Source: Leptospira sp. (GTDB lineage Bacteria > Spirochaetota > Leptospiria > Leptospirales > Leptospiraceae). Taken from it: a DNA stretch of 64,000 nucleotides. Positions 18,062 through 27,099 of the stretch are shown piece after piece. Each line of letters starts with the position of its first letter. The stretch's first letter is position 1. Below the pieces are notes generated by a model. That model was not told the origin of the DNA. It saw nothing but the letters and a program-made list of their open reading frames with translations, and searched no databases. The stretch is from positions 1 to 64,000 of the forward strand of contig JACVCB010000004.1 of the NCBI GenBank assembly GCA_016742255.1, read 5' to 3'. The position numbers were made by a program, and so were the translations under genes.

Positions 18062-19339
18062 ATGCAAAAAATTAAAAAAATCTTCCAACTTCTCAAAGTC
18101 GAATTGATGAAAGAAGGAGTTTTAAAAAACTCTTTCTTTGTTAGTAGTTCCAAGGCAATTTCGGCAGTCACCAATCTTGTATTTATGATTTATTCCGTCA
18201 ATTTGCTAAGCAAAGCGGAAAATGGAAAACTACAATACTTTTTAGGATTCCTTCCTGTAGTCCTTGCGATTGCAGAGTTTGGATTGCCCAATGCACTCAT
18301 CAAATACATCTCACCCATAGCCGAAAAAAAAGAAAATCCCGGAGCCATTTTAAATGCATCTCTTAGGATTAAATTTTATTCTTTTTTATTCTTATCGGTC
18401 ATTACGATCATTGCCTATTTTACCAGTAACGAAAACTATTTAGTCCTCTTACTTTTGTTATTTGGCGGAATCATCATATCCTTTATTTCCTATTTTGAAA
18501 GTTTATTTGTATCCTATCGGAAATATAAATCATTATCCCTTTGGAATCCCCTTCCAAATATCATTCGATTAGCTTTACTTTTTTACTTTTCTGAAACGAA
18601 CGAACATCCGTTAACTTATATGGATATTCTTGCAATCTTTTGTATTGCACCAATATTTGTTTTATTTTTGTTTTTTGTTTTTTTTGGAAAAGAAGAGATC
18701 TCATTTTCGGCAGATCCATCAGAAGTCCGAATGAACGAAAAAAAACTCCTTCTTTTTAATTTATGGGCTTTTGCAGCTTCCATATTTGCAATTTTATCGG
18801 ATAGGATGGAGATTTTCTTTTTAAATCAATTCCATCCACCTGAAATTGTTGCCGACTATGGTACCGCCTTACAATTGTTTAGTGGATTTATCATCATTCT
18901 TGCAACATTTAACTCTATCATTTATCCAAAAATGGCAAGGTTAGCAGAAACAGATGAATTCCCAACGGTTTTAAAAAAGTCCGTTTTTTTAGGCGGAATG
19001 ATAGCATTTTGTTTGGCACCAGGAATTTTACTCGCTGAACCCATTTTAACTTTGTTATTCGGAACGAAGTATACTAACTCAATTTCTGTTTTTAAAATTC
19101 TTTATCCCAACTTTTTATTACAGTTGGTATTTGCTCCACTTGTGACTGCATTATTTGCTTTGGGATTACCTAGATTACTCGCAGGTCTAGCCTTACTAAG
19201 ACTATTATTTGGTGCTTTGTTTGACTATTGGATCATCCCTGACTTCGGTGCAAACGGAGCTGCTGTTTCTCTATTTTTAGGTCAAATTGTATCGTGGTTA
19301 TTACTGACAGGATATTTTATGGCTTACTTTCGGAAATAA
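18062..19339 (+). CDS. Polysaccharide / lipid-linked oligosaccharide flippase (MATE-MurJ-Wzx type)
   Basis: A 425-aa, almost wholly hydrophobic protein with about twelve membrane segments, and the N-terminal pattern (NSFFVSSSKAISAVTNLVFM, then ENGKLQYFLGFLPV) seen in Wzx-like polysaccharide exporters. It probably flips an undecaprenyl-linked sugar or other lipid across the inner membrane; the substrate cannot be read from sequence. It starts 3 bases after the PAP2 gene, so the two are probably one operon, and undecaprenyl-phosphate recycling by the PAP2 enzyme would fit. Its 3' end overlaps the convergent gene by 23 bases. Confidence 0.82.
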   Translation: MQKIKKIFQLLKVELMKEGVLKNSFFVSSSKAISAVTNLVFMIYSVNLLSKAENGKLQYFLGFLPVVLAIAEFGLPNALIKYISPIAEKKENPGAILNASLRIKFYSFLFLSVITIIAYFTSNENYLVLLLLLFGGIIISFISYFESLFVSYRKYKSLSLWNPLPNIIRLALLFYFSETNEHPLTYMDILAIFCIAPIFVLFLFFVFFGKEEISFSADPSEVRMNEKKLLLFNLWAFAASIFAILSDRMEIFFLNQFHPPEIVADYGTALQLFSGFIIILATFNSIIYPKMARLAETDEFPTVLKKSVFLGGMIAFCLAPGILLAEPILTLLFGTKYTNSISVFKILYPNFLLQLVFAPLVTALFALGLPRLLAGLALLRLLFGALFDYWIIPDFGANGAAVSLFLGQIVSWLLLTGYFMAYFRK

Positions 19340-19976
19340 CGTATTCGTAGATTTTTTTATAATTAGAGATAAGAACTTCCCATTCATTGGGTCCGATATT
19401 ATTTTTATATAACATCTGATAGGCGTCTTTTACCGATTTACCTTCTGCTAAATACTCTTTTAGTTTCAAAATTACAATCTTAAATTGGATTGAGTCTAAT
19501 TGTATGTCATAGTCCCTATTGATTTTTGCACCTGATGACATTTCAAATTCTCTTACAAAAAATTCCGAAAGTGCTAAAATGCCATAACCTTTCTCACTAA
19601 TAGGTTGTAATTCAGTTCTTGTTTTTGCCCATGCTAACAAAAATAAGGAAGGAACTGGTGGATAATCACCTAACAAAGTACCATCTGGTAATTGTAATTT
19701 TTGCGAAAACCTTACGATTGCTCTCGCTAATTCCTTTTTACGTCTCAAGGAAATTTTGGATGCATCTTTTTGTGTTAAATAAGAAACAATCACCGCCTCT
19801 TCTTTACTATGGTCTGTTTTTTCAAAAAATCGACTCAGGTCGTAGGAAAAACGAGTGTCAGCTTCCCTGTAAGAGAAAATAACCAACAGAAGAGGGAAAA
19901 TGAGAAGAAATCCATGCCGATATTTCAAAAGTATTTTCTTCATCCCTTCTAGTATCGGGATTGTTTGTTTCCTCAT
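19317..19976 (-). CDS. Hypothetical single-pass membrane or exported protein
   Basis: I do not recognise this 219-aa protein. A hydrophobic segment (about residues 22-36, HGFLLIFPLLLVIFS) near the N-terminus suggests a signal anchor; the rest is soluble, helical and charged, with no cysteine motif. Starts at 19976 or 19943 are possible; neither has a well-spaced ribosome site. Either way the 5' end overlaps, on the opposite strand, the first 44-77 bases of the outer-membrane barrel gene. Its 3' end also overlaps the flippase gene. Confidence 0.7.
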   Translation of the reverse strand: MRKQTIPILEGMKKILLKYRHGFLLIFPLLLVIFSYREADTRFSYDLSRFFEKTDHSKEEAVIVSYLTQKDASKISLRRKKELARAIVRFSQKLQLPDGTLLGDYPPVPSLFLLAWAKTRTELQPISEKGYGILALSEFFVREFEMSSGAKINRDYDIQLDSIQFKIVILKLKEYLAEGKSVKDAYQMLYKNNIGPNEWEVLISNYKKIYEYVISESKP

Positions 19977-21372
19977 TCTTTCTTTTTTTCAATTCCTTGG
20001 TGCCCAGTCCTATTCTGACTCTGCAAGGGACGATGACAGAGCCAATCGTCAATTTGGAATCGTTAAGGTGGAAGAACGCCAAAATTTGCTCCCCCATCCT
20101 TCTGAAAAAAATGGATTCGGATTCCAGTCGTCCGTCGTATCGGGAGGCAAATTCCAATCCCAAAAAGGTGGAATCGATTCAGAAAAAGCCAACAGGTACC
20201 ATTCAGAAGGCATTCTGACGACACCAACTTTATTTTCGTTCACCCAATCAACATGGACATCTGGATTTTTTGTCGCACCTCGAGTCACACTCAGTGAATC
20301 TCGCATCACAAATAAAGAAGTGAAAACCGTATATGACTCAGAAGTGAGTTTCCTTTTCACAAAGGAAATTTCCAAAATCCAACTCTCTATGGAAGTTGGC
20401 CGTGGTTACAATCGACTCGACCGTTATGGATTTGTTTTTGTGGGAATGGCCAATTCCATCTTTTTGTCTCTGAACACTCAATATGGATTTCGCCTAACGG
20501 GAATTCGTTTAAATGCCAAACCTGAATTAGAAAATTGGTTTGGGCCCCCTTGGACAGGATACCGAAGGGAATTTTATGGTGGTCGTATCTCCTCAGAAAA
20601 AATACTTTTTTGGGAAGAATTTCGGCTGTTTCATTTTGTGTACGAAGACCCCAATCACAATACAAATGTTACTCTAGGATCAGGCCAAAAAGTCTCAGGC
20701 AGGTATTCTTATTCGGGAATCGAATTCCAATCCAAACCTTTTTTCGAAACATGGAGCTTTGATTTTACAACCATCAGGCTTTTAGGAGAATCAAAATCTT
20801 CTAGTTCTCCATGGTCTGAATCAAAAATAGCAACCAATTCGTATTTGGGGTATTTTTCTTTACACACTCAAAATGAAAAATTGAGTTTCGCTTTGGCAGG
20901 TTTAGTCACCAAAAAAGATGAAAAAGATAGAACTGATTCAAATAGCAATGGTTATGCGTCTAGTTTCGCCGAACCTAGAGTAATGGGAGGTTATTCTTCC
21001 TTTTTACTTTACCAATCCTTAGATTTTGTCCATCCACCTCTGTTCCGAGATCGTCCAATTTCGGCAAATCCCAATTTTGAAAACAAAGGAAATCAGATAT
21101 TTGGACTTCAATTGGGTTGGGATTGGAATTCCTGGATTCGCAGTGATCTATTTATCAACCGTTCTGATTCCATTTTAGGAAAAGGAAATGAGGTGATTGG
21201 TAAATTGAGTCTACAAGCAAAAGACTTTGGAAATTTAGTTTCCCAATTTAGTCTTTCTTATACGGAAATGGATCCTAGAAAAAATAAAGTTCTCATCACG
21301 GAACCATTTACAGAGAAAGAACCTAACAAAGAATACCTAAGGTTTTATGTTTCTTTAGGAATTCAGTTTTGA
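19900..21372 (+). CDS. Outer-membrane beta-barrel protein
   Basis: The product has a signal peptide (RR, R and K followed by GIVCFLILSFFQFLGA, cleavage near residue 35) and then about 450 residues of alternating hydrophobic and polar strands rich in Tyr, Phe, Trp and Ser. It ends in RFYVSLGIQF, with the C-terminal aromatic expected of a barrel recognised by BamA. The pattern of long strands suggests a 16- to 18-stranded porin-like or alginate-export-like channel, but I cannot assign a substrate. A ribosome site (AGAGGG) precedes ATG 19900. Its 3' end overlaps the convergent response-regulator gene by 10 bases. Confidence 0.78.
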   Translation: MRRNPCRYFKSIFFIPSSIGIVCFLILSFFQFLGAQSYSDSARDDDRANRQFGIVKVEERQNLLPHPSEKNGFGFQSSVVSGGKFQSQKGGIDSEKANRYHSEGILTTPTLFSFTQSTWTSGFFVAPRVTLSESRITNKEVKTVYDSEVSFLFTKEISKIQLSMEVGRGYNRLDRYGFVFVGMANSIFLSLNTQYGFRLTGIRLNAKPELENWFGPPWTGYRREFYGGRISSEKILFWEEFRLFHFVYEDPNHNTNVTLGSGQKVSGRYSYSGIEFQSKPFFETWSFDFTTIRLLGESKSSSSPWSESKIATNSYLGYFSLHTQNEKLSFALAGLVTKKDEKDRTDSNSNGYASSFAEPRVMGGYSSFLLYQSLDFVHPPLFRDRPISANPNFENKGNQIFGLQLGWDWNSWIRSDLFINRSDSILGKGNEVIGKLSLQAKDFGNLVSQFSLSYTEMDPRKNKVLITEPFTEKEPNKEYLRFYVSLGIQF

Positions 21373-22268
21373 TTGGCATTTCCTGCAATCCGATTCCAAG
21401 TTTTAAAAAATCGAACTTCATTTCCTTTTTCATTATAAACAATAGAATCAATATTCATTTTTGCTAAAAAAATCCCTCGTCCACTCACTAAATTGGCACT
21501 TGGATTTTCAATTGGGTTGGGTATTTGAGAAACCGCAAATCCATTCCCTTCATCACGAATCACAATCGTAACACCCACATCATCCATTAGTAATTCTACA
21601 AAAACAGATGAATTATTACCGGCACATCGTTCATCAACATACTTAAAATAATCTTGGTTAGATTCTAAACATTCCTGTTTTTCAGCATAACTCACACCTG
21701 CAACACCATGTTCGATTGCATTTGCCAATAATTCATACAATACAATTTTTATGGAGATTAAATCTTCAGGTGAAGCATGTGGTGAATTTAAGATTTGTTT
21801 GGTTAAAAAGGCAATATAGGAAGTTAACTTTTTAATTTGAGGTTTTAATTTGATTTTGCAGTCACCACTGAATTGTGTAATTTCACCACTATTATAAAGT
21901 AAGGTGAGATCAATGTCTGCATTTTCAAATTTTTTAATTCGAGAGCGGAGAGCTTCCATTCGGAATGGTTTTAGAAAAAAATCAACGGCTCCCATACGAA
22001 ACACATCGATTGCAATTTGAATGTCACTATCTCCCGTGATTACCAAAAAGGGAGTTTGGTTTCCATCTGCCCTTAATTTTTGAATGAATTGAATTCCGTT
22101 TAATTTAGGTAAGCTGATGTCAGAAATGATTAAATCAAAAGTGTTTTGATTTGCTATAGCAAGAGCCTCCATCCCGTCGGAGGCTAATGTAACATTAAAT
22201 TCGTCTTTGAAGTATTCCCAAAACAATTCACGAATTGTTTCTTCGTCGTCAACAAATAGGATTTTCAT
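21363..22268 (-). CDS. Response-regulator receiver fused to HATPase (anti-sigma/RsbW-type) domain
   Basis: Residues 1-115 form a receiver domain: acidic pair in FVDDEE, phospho-acceptor Asp50 in LIISDISLPKLNG, and the Lys in FFLKPF. Residues from about 150 to 290 form a GHKL ATPase of the anti-sigma-kinase type, with the N-box YELLANAIEHG, the DEGNGF loop and a GRGIFL lid. There is no HisKA dimerisation domain. The layout suggests that phosphorylation of the receiver controls a kinase that acts on an STAS anti-anti-sigma protein; that partner is not in the window, though PP2C phosphatases that usually reverse such reactions are (46258 and 61620). It is monocistronic. Confidence 0.88.
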   Translation of the reverse strand: MKILFVDDEETIRELFWEYFKDEFNVTLASDGMEALAIANQNTFDLIISDISLPKLNGIQFIQKLRADGNQTPFLVITGDSDIQIAIDVFRMGAVDFFLKPFRMEALRSRIKKFENADIDLTLLYNSGEITQFSGDCKIKLKPQIKKLTSYIAFLTKQILNSPHASPEDLISIKIVLYELLANAIEHGVAGVSYAEKQECLESNQDYFKYVDERCAGNNSSVFVELLMDDVGVTIVIRDEGNGFAVSQIPNPIENPSANLVSGRGIFLAKMNIDSIVYNEKGNEVRFFKTWNRIAGNANQN

Positions 22269-22330
22269 AAGGAATGGCTTAGGGAATTAGAATGTCCTAG
22301 CATTAACAATTGTAAATCTATTTTTGATTT

Positions 22331-23695
22331 TTAGTCTTCCAAGTTGTACGAACGTCCCAATTTGTAGGTAGACTGAAGTTCTTGTTGCAATTCCAGAATC
22401 TCTTTTTTGGTAAAAAAGGCGATTTTTCCTCCAGACAATTCAAACGCGTAATAGGCGGACTCTTCTGATTGTAAAAGAGATTTTAATTGGCGAAGGGAGC
22501 TAATGCGAGTTCCATTTACCTTCTCTAAGACTAAATCTTGGAAATCTTGGTATCCTAGGTTACCTTCTAGGGGAAAAACACGACTGAGGATTACAATTTT
22601 TTCCCTGACTGGGTGGACTTTCTTTTGGTAATAGTCAGACAAATACACCAATTTTTTTTCCGACTTCACCCTGTATTCCGAGCCAAATTCTTTGAGATAG
22701 GCATTGGAAAGTTCCGTAAAGAAAAATCCTCCAACAATCAAATACAAAGGTCTGCGATCTTTTGCTTCCTCTGGGATTAAAAAATCATTAGAATCATAGG
22801 CCCTTAAATCATATGAAATACTGAGACTTTGAAAATTACGATGTAGCTTCAGTTGGATCGTTTCACCTAATTCTCGCAAACGTCCATCGGGTTTACGTAA
22901 TAACAAATCCAAGATTTTATCAGCCCGGTCCCATTCATCTACTTTCGTAAGCGAAAAAGAATTGATCATGGTAACCAAGTCACCAGGGAATAAATTATAA
23001 GCAGGCCCAACTCCGGGAATCACTTCTGAAACTAAAAGTGGATTTGGAAATGATTTTGAATAATATTCTTTCTCCGAAGGAGTTAAATTCACATCAAATA
23101 AGAATCCTGGGTGAGGGAATGACTTACCACCAGATCGTAAAAACAATTCTACATATTCGCTTGGGATTAAAAAATCAGAAATCGTAATTCCGCATAACAA
23201 TTGATTTTTGAAGAAAAAATCAGACTCTTCTGTTTTTTTCTGATCCAACATCAATACTTTGATTGGAGTCTTTGAAAAAGGCAAATAAACATATCGAGAT
23301 TTTCCAGTAGGACAATGTTTGTCTGTCAGTTTTAAATCCAAACCTACTGGTTTTGGCAATTTCTGCATCCCTTTTGATTCTAATAATAGAAACCCAGTTT
23401 CACCATCATAAGCCTTAATTGACAATTTTGGTACTGAATAATCAAAGGATTCAAATTCCGCATATACGGGGTTTTGTTTGGAAAGAGTGACACCAAAAAA
23501 CTGTCCCTTTCCTAAGTGGATGATATTTAATTTGCGATTGAAAGGTTCACCAACTAACCATGGATTTTGGTGGCTAATCTTCTGAAAGGTTACCCTTGCT
23601 TCAATGACACGTTTGTCTTCAAACTCTTCCGCAAAAAGATTGGAAGTGATTAATACTAAAAATGATACAAGGACAATAGACTTAAATTTCTTCAT
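22331..23695 (-). CDS. Exported HtrA-like pseudoprotease with PDZ-like region
   Basis: The signal peptide is residues 1-22 (KKFKSIVLVSFLVLITSNLFA). The body can be laid beside the preceding HtrA protein: a degenerate trypsin-fold half followed by PDZ-like segments (LLVSEVIPGVGPAYNLFPGDLVTMIN, then a second near the C-terminus). The catalytic positions are gone. The segment equivalent to the serine-protease Asp loop reads DGETGFLLLE, the His loop lacks TNAH, and there is no GNSGGP. It is therefore likely non-catalytic, perhaps a regulator or adaptor of the adjacent protease. It starts inside the end of that gene (ATG 23695, or ATG 23707), so translation is probably coupled. Confidence 0.75.
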   Translation of the reverse strand: MKKFKSIVLVSFLVLITSNLFAEEFEDKRVIEARVTFQKISHQNPWLVGEPFNRKLNIIHLGKGQFFGVTLSKQNPVYAEFESFDYSVPKLSIKAYDGETGFLLLESKGMQKLPKPVGLDLKLTDKHCPTGKSRYVYLPFSKTPIKVLMLDQKKTEESDFFFKNQLLCGITISDFLIPSEYVELFLRSGGKSFPHPGFLFDVNLTPSEKEYYSKSFPNPLLVSEVIPGVGPAYNLFPGDLVTMINSFSLTKVDEWDRADKILDLLLRKPDGRLRELGETIQLKLHRNFQSLSISYDLRAYDSNDFLIPEEAKDRRPLYLIVGGFFFTELSNAYLKEFGSEYRVKSEKKLVYLSDYYQKKVHPVREKIVILSRVFPLEGNLGYQDFQDLVLEKVNGTRISSLRQLKSLLQSEESAYYAFELSGGKIAFFTKKEILELQQELQSTYKLGRSYNLED

Positions 23696-25139
23696 AATTG
23701 GCACCATATCTTTTTTTAACTCTTTGGTTCATTTGGTAAATGGATTCAGGTCGTAACACAATTGGTAGATCCATTCCTCTAAATTTTAGTACAATCACTC
23801 CACGTTTATTTTCTTTCCAAAGGGATTTAAATTCACTTAAATCTTTTGGAACTCGTCCATTAATCGACTCTACAACTTTGTATTTATATTTTTTATACTT
23901 TGATGTTTCTGGATCACTAAAGGCATAACTCAAAACAATATCTCTAGTTGTATAACGATAGAGAAGGTCTTGGATAAAATAACTGTAGTGGTATTGTAAC
24001 GAACTATCTAAATCACCATCTTCAGAGTGGAAAAAAGATCGTGTAATTGGTTGGAAAACAAAACCTGCCTGTAAAAAATAATCTTCAGTTCCATCTCGAT
24101 AGAGTTCCAATGCATAGTTTTTTTGCAAATTGACTTCTGCTTGGTTCGGTTTCCCTGCTCGATAAAAATTGATTGTAACTTTTGAATTCAATTGTTTGTC
24201 TTCAATCCAATCAATGATGAATTCTTTTTTATTGGAAGATGTAAGTTCACCATCATTTGAGATGGAAATTCCATCCACTGCCGTCACAAAATCTTTTTCT
24301 TTTAATACTTTCGAAAATGTAGAAGAAGGATAAATTCGATTCACAAAAATCCCTGTTTCACTCGCAGGAACTTTCATCGCTTGTTTTAAACTTTTTGGAT
24401 TTCCATTTTGGAATGTAAATCCTAGATTCGGAAACCCATCATATTTCCCATCATTGATATCTTCTAAAAAATGACGGATGATGTCATTGGAGATCAAATA
24501 CGCAATCCCTTGTTCTAATGTACTGATCTGGAATACAAGACCAACAACCTTTCCATTTTGAACAGCGGGTCCACCAGAATTGCCTGGTTGGATATTTGCT
24601 GCTATTTTTAATACATTTCTATAATCTAACCCAGAGTAGGTGTATCGATTTTTTTCAAAACGTAATATGGATCCTTTTTCGACAGATAAACTATCATTAC
24701 CATTTGGAAAACCTAATAACAATACATCCGATCCTAAATTGGGAATTCCTTCCAATAAACTTAATGAAGTTGTTTGTTCCGAAAAATCGGGATCATTCAC
24801 TTGTAATAATGCCAAGTCACAATCATAACCAATGAATTTTACATCTGCTAAGTATTCTTTTTTCGTGAAACTACTCTTCACTAAAATTCGTTTTGCATCA
24901 CGAACTACATGTGCATTGGTTAATATAGTTTGATTGGGTAATACCAATCCTGAACCAAACCCTGTATAAAGATTTTTTTTCATCCAAGGTTGGGTTTTAT
25001 TTTCAGTGTTAAACCCTTCATTCCGTATAAGGACTACGGAACGAAAAATTGAATCCACTGCAGGTTCTGATTCAGTTTGTGAAAATACTGTCTCACTCCA
25101 TAATAATAAACTGAGACAAATTAAGATGATTTTATTCAT
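23682..25139 (-). CDS. Exported HtrA/Deg-type serine protease
   Basis: A 485-aa protein with a signal peptide (1-20, cleavage near VFS-Q) and a trypsin-fold domain with an intact triad: His77 in LTNAHVV, Asp108 in YDCDLALL and Ser188 in QPGNSGGPA. A PDZ domain follows (about 235-330) and a second PDZ-like region lies near 400-460. It resembles the DegP/Deg family but is divergent in its C-terminal half. Periplasmic protein quality control or regulated proteolysis is expected. It is the middle gene of three: the preceding gene overlaps it by 8 bases and the pseudoprotease gene overlaps its end. Confidence 0.9.
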   Translation of the reverse strand: MNKIILICLSLLLWSETVFSQTESEPAVDSIFRSVVLIRNEGFNTENKTQPWMKKNLYTGFGSGLVLPNQTILTNAHVVRDAKRILVKSSFTKKEYLADVKFIGYDCDLALLQVNDPDFSEQTTSLSLLEGIPNLGSDVLLLGFPNGNDSLSVEKGSILRFEKNRYTYSGLDYRNVLKIAANIQPGNSGGPAVQNGKVVGLVFQISTLEQGIAYLISNDIIRHFLEDINDGKYDGFPNLGFTFQNGNPKSLKQAMKVPASETGIFVNRIYPSSTFSKVLKEKDFVTAVDGISISNDGELTSSNKKEFIIDWIEDKQLNSKVTINFYRAGKPNQAEVNLQKNYALELYRDGTEDYFLQAGFVFQPITRSFFHSEDGDLDSSLQYHYSYFIQDLLYRYTTRDIVLSYAFSDPETSKYKKYKYKVVESINGRVPKDLSEFKSLWKENKRGVIVLKFRGMDLPIVLRPESIYQMNQRVKKRYGANYEEI

Positions 25140-26007
25140 AATACAGAATTACATTCTCCCAAATGATTTGAGTTTCTGAAATTTTTTTTAGGAGAGCCTT
25201 CCCTAAGACTCGTTCTCCTGGTTTTGGATCTTTCCAAATGGTATTCGAAACCATCAATTCTCCTGAAGGTGAAGAAGATGCACGTATCAATCGATAGACA
25301 GAGTCTTTAACGCATGTGATGCGAAAGACATAAGAAACTGTTTGATCCCAGTAAAAACTTTGGTCTTTTTCTACAAATTCCAGCGGACAGGAAGAATCAA
25401 AAAAGATTTCTAAATTGGAAGGTACTTCTTTTCGTCTCTTTGGATTTTCCGCAATGGATTGGAAATAAAACAAGTTTGGATTTTGAATTGGTTGGTAAGA
25501 GGTTACCTTAGTAGATTTTTGATTTCGAATCTGATTTACTTTTTTTTGAGGGTAATCTAAATCTGTATCATCAAAATTAGTCTTTGTACTTTCGTTTGCG
25601 TTAGATCCAACAAAATTAAATCCTGATTGGATTTCCAAATATTGTTTTTTACCAATTCGTTGAACAGACTTTAAACGGAATTCATCTTTCGGTAAATTGG
25701 TTCTATTCTGAGATAAAAATTCGATAAAAATTGGTTCTTCTGTTGATTGGCAACTGAGTCTGTAATAAGTTACAGATGAGATTTTTGATGCCAACTTAAT
25801 TTGGCAATTTTCATCATTCGTAGGGTATACACTACGATTCCGTATTTTTTGTTCGAAGTTTTTTGAAATTTTACCTTGTTTCCAATGAATGATTTCATCG
25901 TTCAAAGATTGTAACGAATGAACCTTTGGAATTTTGTCAGCAGATAGATTGGCTAACGAAAATAGACTTAAAATGACTGAGAATGATATTGAAACATGCC
26001 AATTCAT
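25132..26007 (-). CDS. Hypothetical exported protein, first gene of the HtrA operon
   Basis: Unrecognised 291-aa protein. It has a signal peptide (about residues 1-23, ending near NLSA) and a mature part rich in Lys, Asn, Gln and Ser. The mature part has four cysteines (in ENCQI, LSCQS, SSCPL and ITCVKD) that could form two disulphides in the periplasm. The gene overlaps the HtrA gene by 8 bases, so it is likely part of the same periplasmic module. It faces the rhodanese-fold gene across 172 bases that contain a T10 and a G7 tract. Confidence 0.72.
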   Translation of the reverse strand: MNWHVSISFSVILSLFSLANLSADKIPKVHSLQSLNDEIIHWKQGKISKNFEQKIRNRSVYPTNDENCQIKLASKISSVTYYRLSCQSTEEPIFIEFLSQNRTNLPKDEFRLKSVQRIGKKQYLEIQSGFNFVGSNANESTKTNFDDTDLDYPQKKVNQIRNQKSTKVTSYQPIQNPNLFYFQSIAENPKRRKEVPSNLEIFFDSSCPLEFVEKDQSFYWDQTVSYVFRITCVKDSVYRLIRASSSPSGELMVSNTIWKDPKPGERVLGKALLKKISETQIIWENVILYYE

Positions 26008-26105
26008 GGTTTACCGACTATCTTTAATATCGGATTCTATACCCCTCGGAATCAACTCTTGAACAATTGATTTCTTTTCTCATTATGTCCCAGACCAGCT
26101 TTGAA

Positions 26106-26147
26106 TTTTTTTTTTGGTTTTCAGACTTTCAAAAATTCGAGGGGGGG
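26106..26147. repeat. Homopolymer tracts T10 and G7 in a divergent intergenic region
   Basis: Ten T's at 26106-26115 and seven G's at 26141-26147 lie in the 172-base spacer between the exported-protein operon (minus) and the rhodanese-fold gene (plus). They are the kind of tract whose length can vary by slippage and alter promoter spacing. Confidence 0.5.
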
Positions 26148-26179
26148 AAAAGTAATGTAAGAAATAGGAGAATACTTTT

Positions 26180-27031
26180 TTGAACTGGAACTTTCTTAAA
26201 ACCGAAATAGAACCTGGTGACTTCCTCATCGATTGTCGTTCCCAATCAGCATATGAAGAAGAAACATTAGAAGGTGCCTACTACTATCCATTTATCAAAA
26301 AAGCGTTCGGCTCTGATCCAGAATCCCAAAAAAAATTATATGGCCCAATGGCTGCTGTGGTCCAAGAGTTTCAAAAATCAAAAAAGACTCGAATCATTGT
26401 TTTTGATGAAGGAATGGGGATGTTTTCCACTCGTATGGTGTATTTACTCCGTGGAATGGGAATCAAAGATGCTTATGTTCTTGGTCAAAAATGGCCTGCT
26501 AATGGTAAAAAAGCAAAAGGAGAACTCAAAATCGAACCTCCTGTTGCGGATAAGGCAAAACCAATTGAAGGTGTTGTTGATAAAGCCTTCATGGAACGAA
26601 ATCTTACGAAATTACAAATCTTTGATGCAAGGACTATGGAAGAATACGAAGGTCGTCTTCCACGTCTCACTGCTCCAGAAGAAGGAACACTCTGTGGCCG
26701 TTTGCCAGGTGCTTTCCTCTGGGATTGGAGGAATTTGTATGATGGAGAAGCCAATCTCATCGAACGTTCTATTTTCAAAAAACGCCTGAATGGTTTTCCT
26801 TTTATGCCCGAAAGGCCAACTGTGATTTATGATTACAATGGTGCCAGATCCTGTTTGTTAGCTCTTATGTTACGAGAAGCAGGATATATTGACGTTACTA
26901 CTTACCAAGGTTCTTGGTTTGAATGGCGTAAATCCAACTTACCCAAACAAGCTGTTGCCGTTTTTGGTGCTAAACAAGGCGCACAAGCAGCAGCACCTAG
27001 GGTAGGTGGTGTTGATCGAAAGAAAGTCTAA
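26180..27031 (+). CDS. Rhodanese-fold protein lacking the active-site cysteine
   Basis: Two rhodanese domains in 283 aa: one at about 10-110 and one at about 145-250. In sulfurtransferases the catalytic Cys begins the loop after a VxY strand of the second domain; here that position is Asp218 ([10 protein letters not shown]). The first domain also has Asp (VFDEGMG), as is normal for the non-catalytic half. The nearby Cys225 is seven residues later and not in the loop position. Classical thiosulfate or mercaptopyruvate transfer is therefore doubtful; a binding or regulatory role is possible. Translation begins at TTG 26180 with GGAGA upstream. A Gly/Ala/Gln-rich tail ends the protein. Confidence 0.82.
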   Translation: MNWNFLKTEIEPGDFLIDCRSQSAYEEETLEGAYYYPFIKKAFGSDPESQKKLYGPMAAVVQEFQKSKKTRIIVFDEGMGMFSTRMVYLLRGMGIKDAYVLGQKWPANGKKAKGELKIEPPVADKAKPIEGVVDKAFMERNLTKLQIFDARTMEEYEGRLPRLTAPEEGTLCGRLPGAFLWDWRNLYDGEANLIERSIFKKRLNGFPFMPERPTVIYDYNGARSCLLALMLREAGYIDVTTYQGSWFEWRKSNLPKQAVAVFGAKQGAQAAAPRVGGVDRKKV

Positions 27032-27050
27032 AAAAAGATTTACGTAACTT

Positions 27051-27099
27051 AAGACCATCGGTTCACTAAGCTCTCGCTCTTGGAGGATCCGATGGTTTT
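27051..27099 (+). promoter_or_regulatory. Terminator-like hairpin spanning the GH31 ribosome site and start codon
   Basis: ACCATCGG (27054-27061) pairs perfectly with CCGATGGT (27089-27096), extended to 11 pairs in RNA by one G-U and two A-U pairs. The 27-base loop holds the GGAGGA ribosome site, the 3' arm contains the ATG, and a T-rich stretch follows. It could act as a terminator for the rhodanese gene, a translational switch, or both. Confidence 0.5.
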
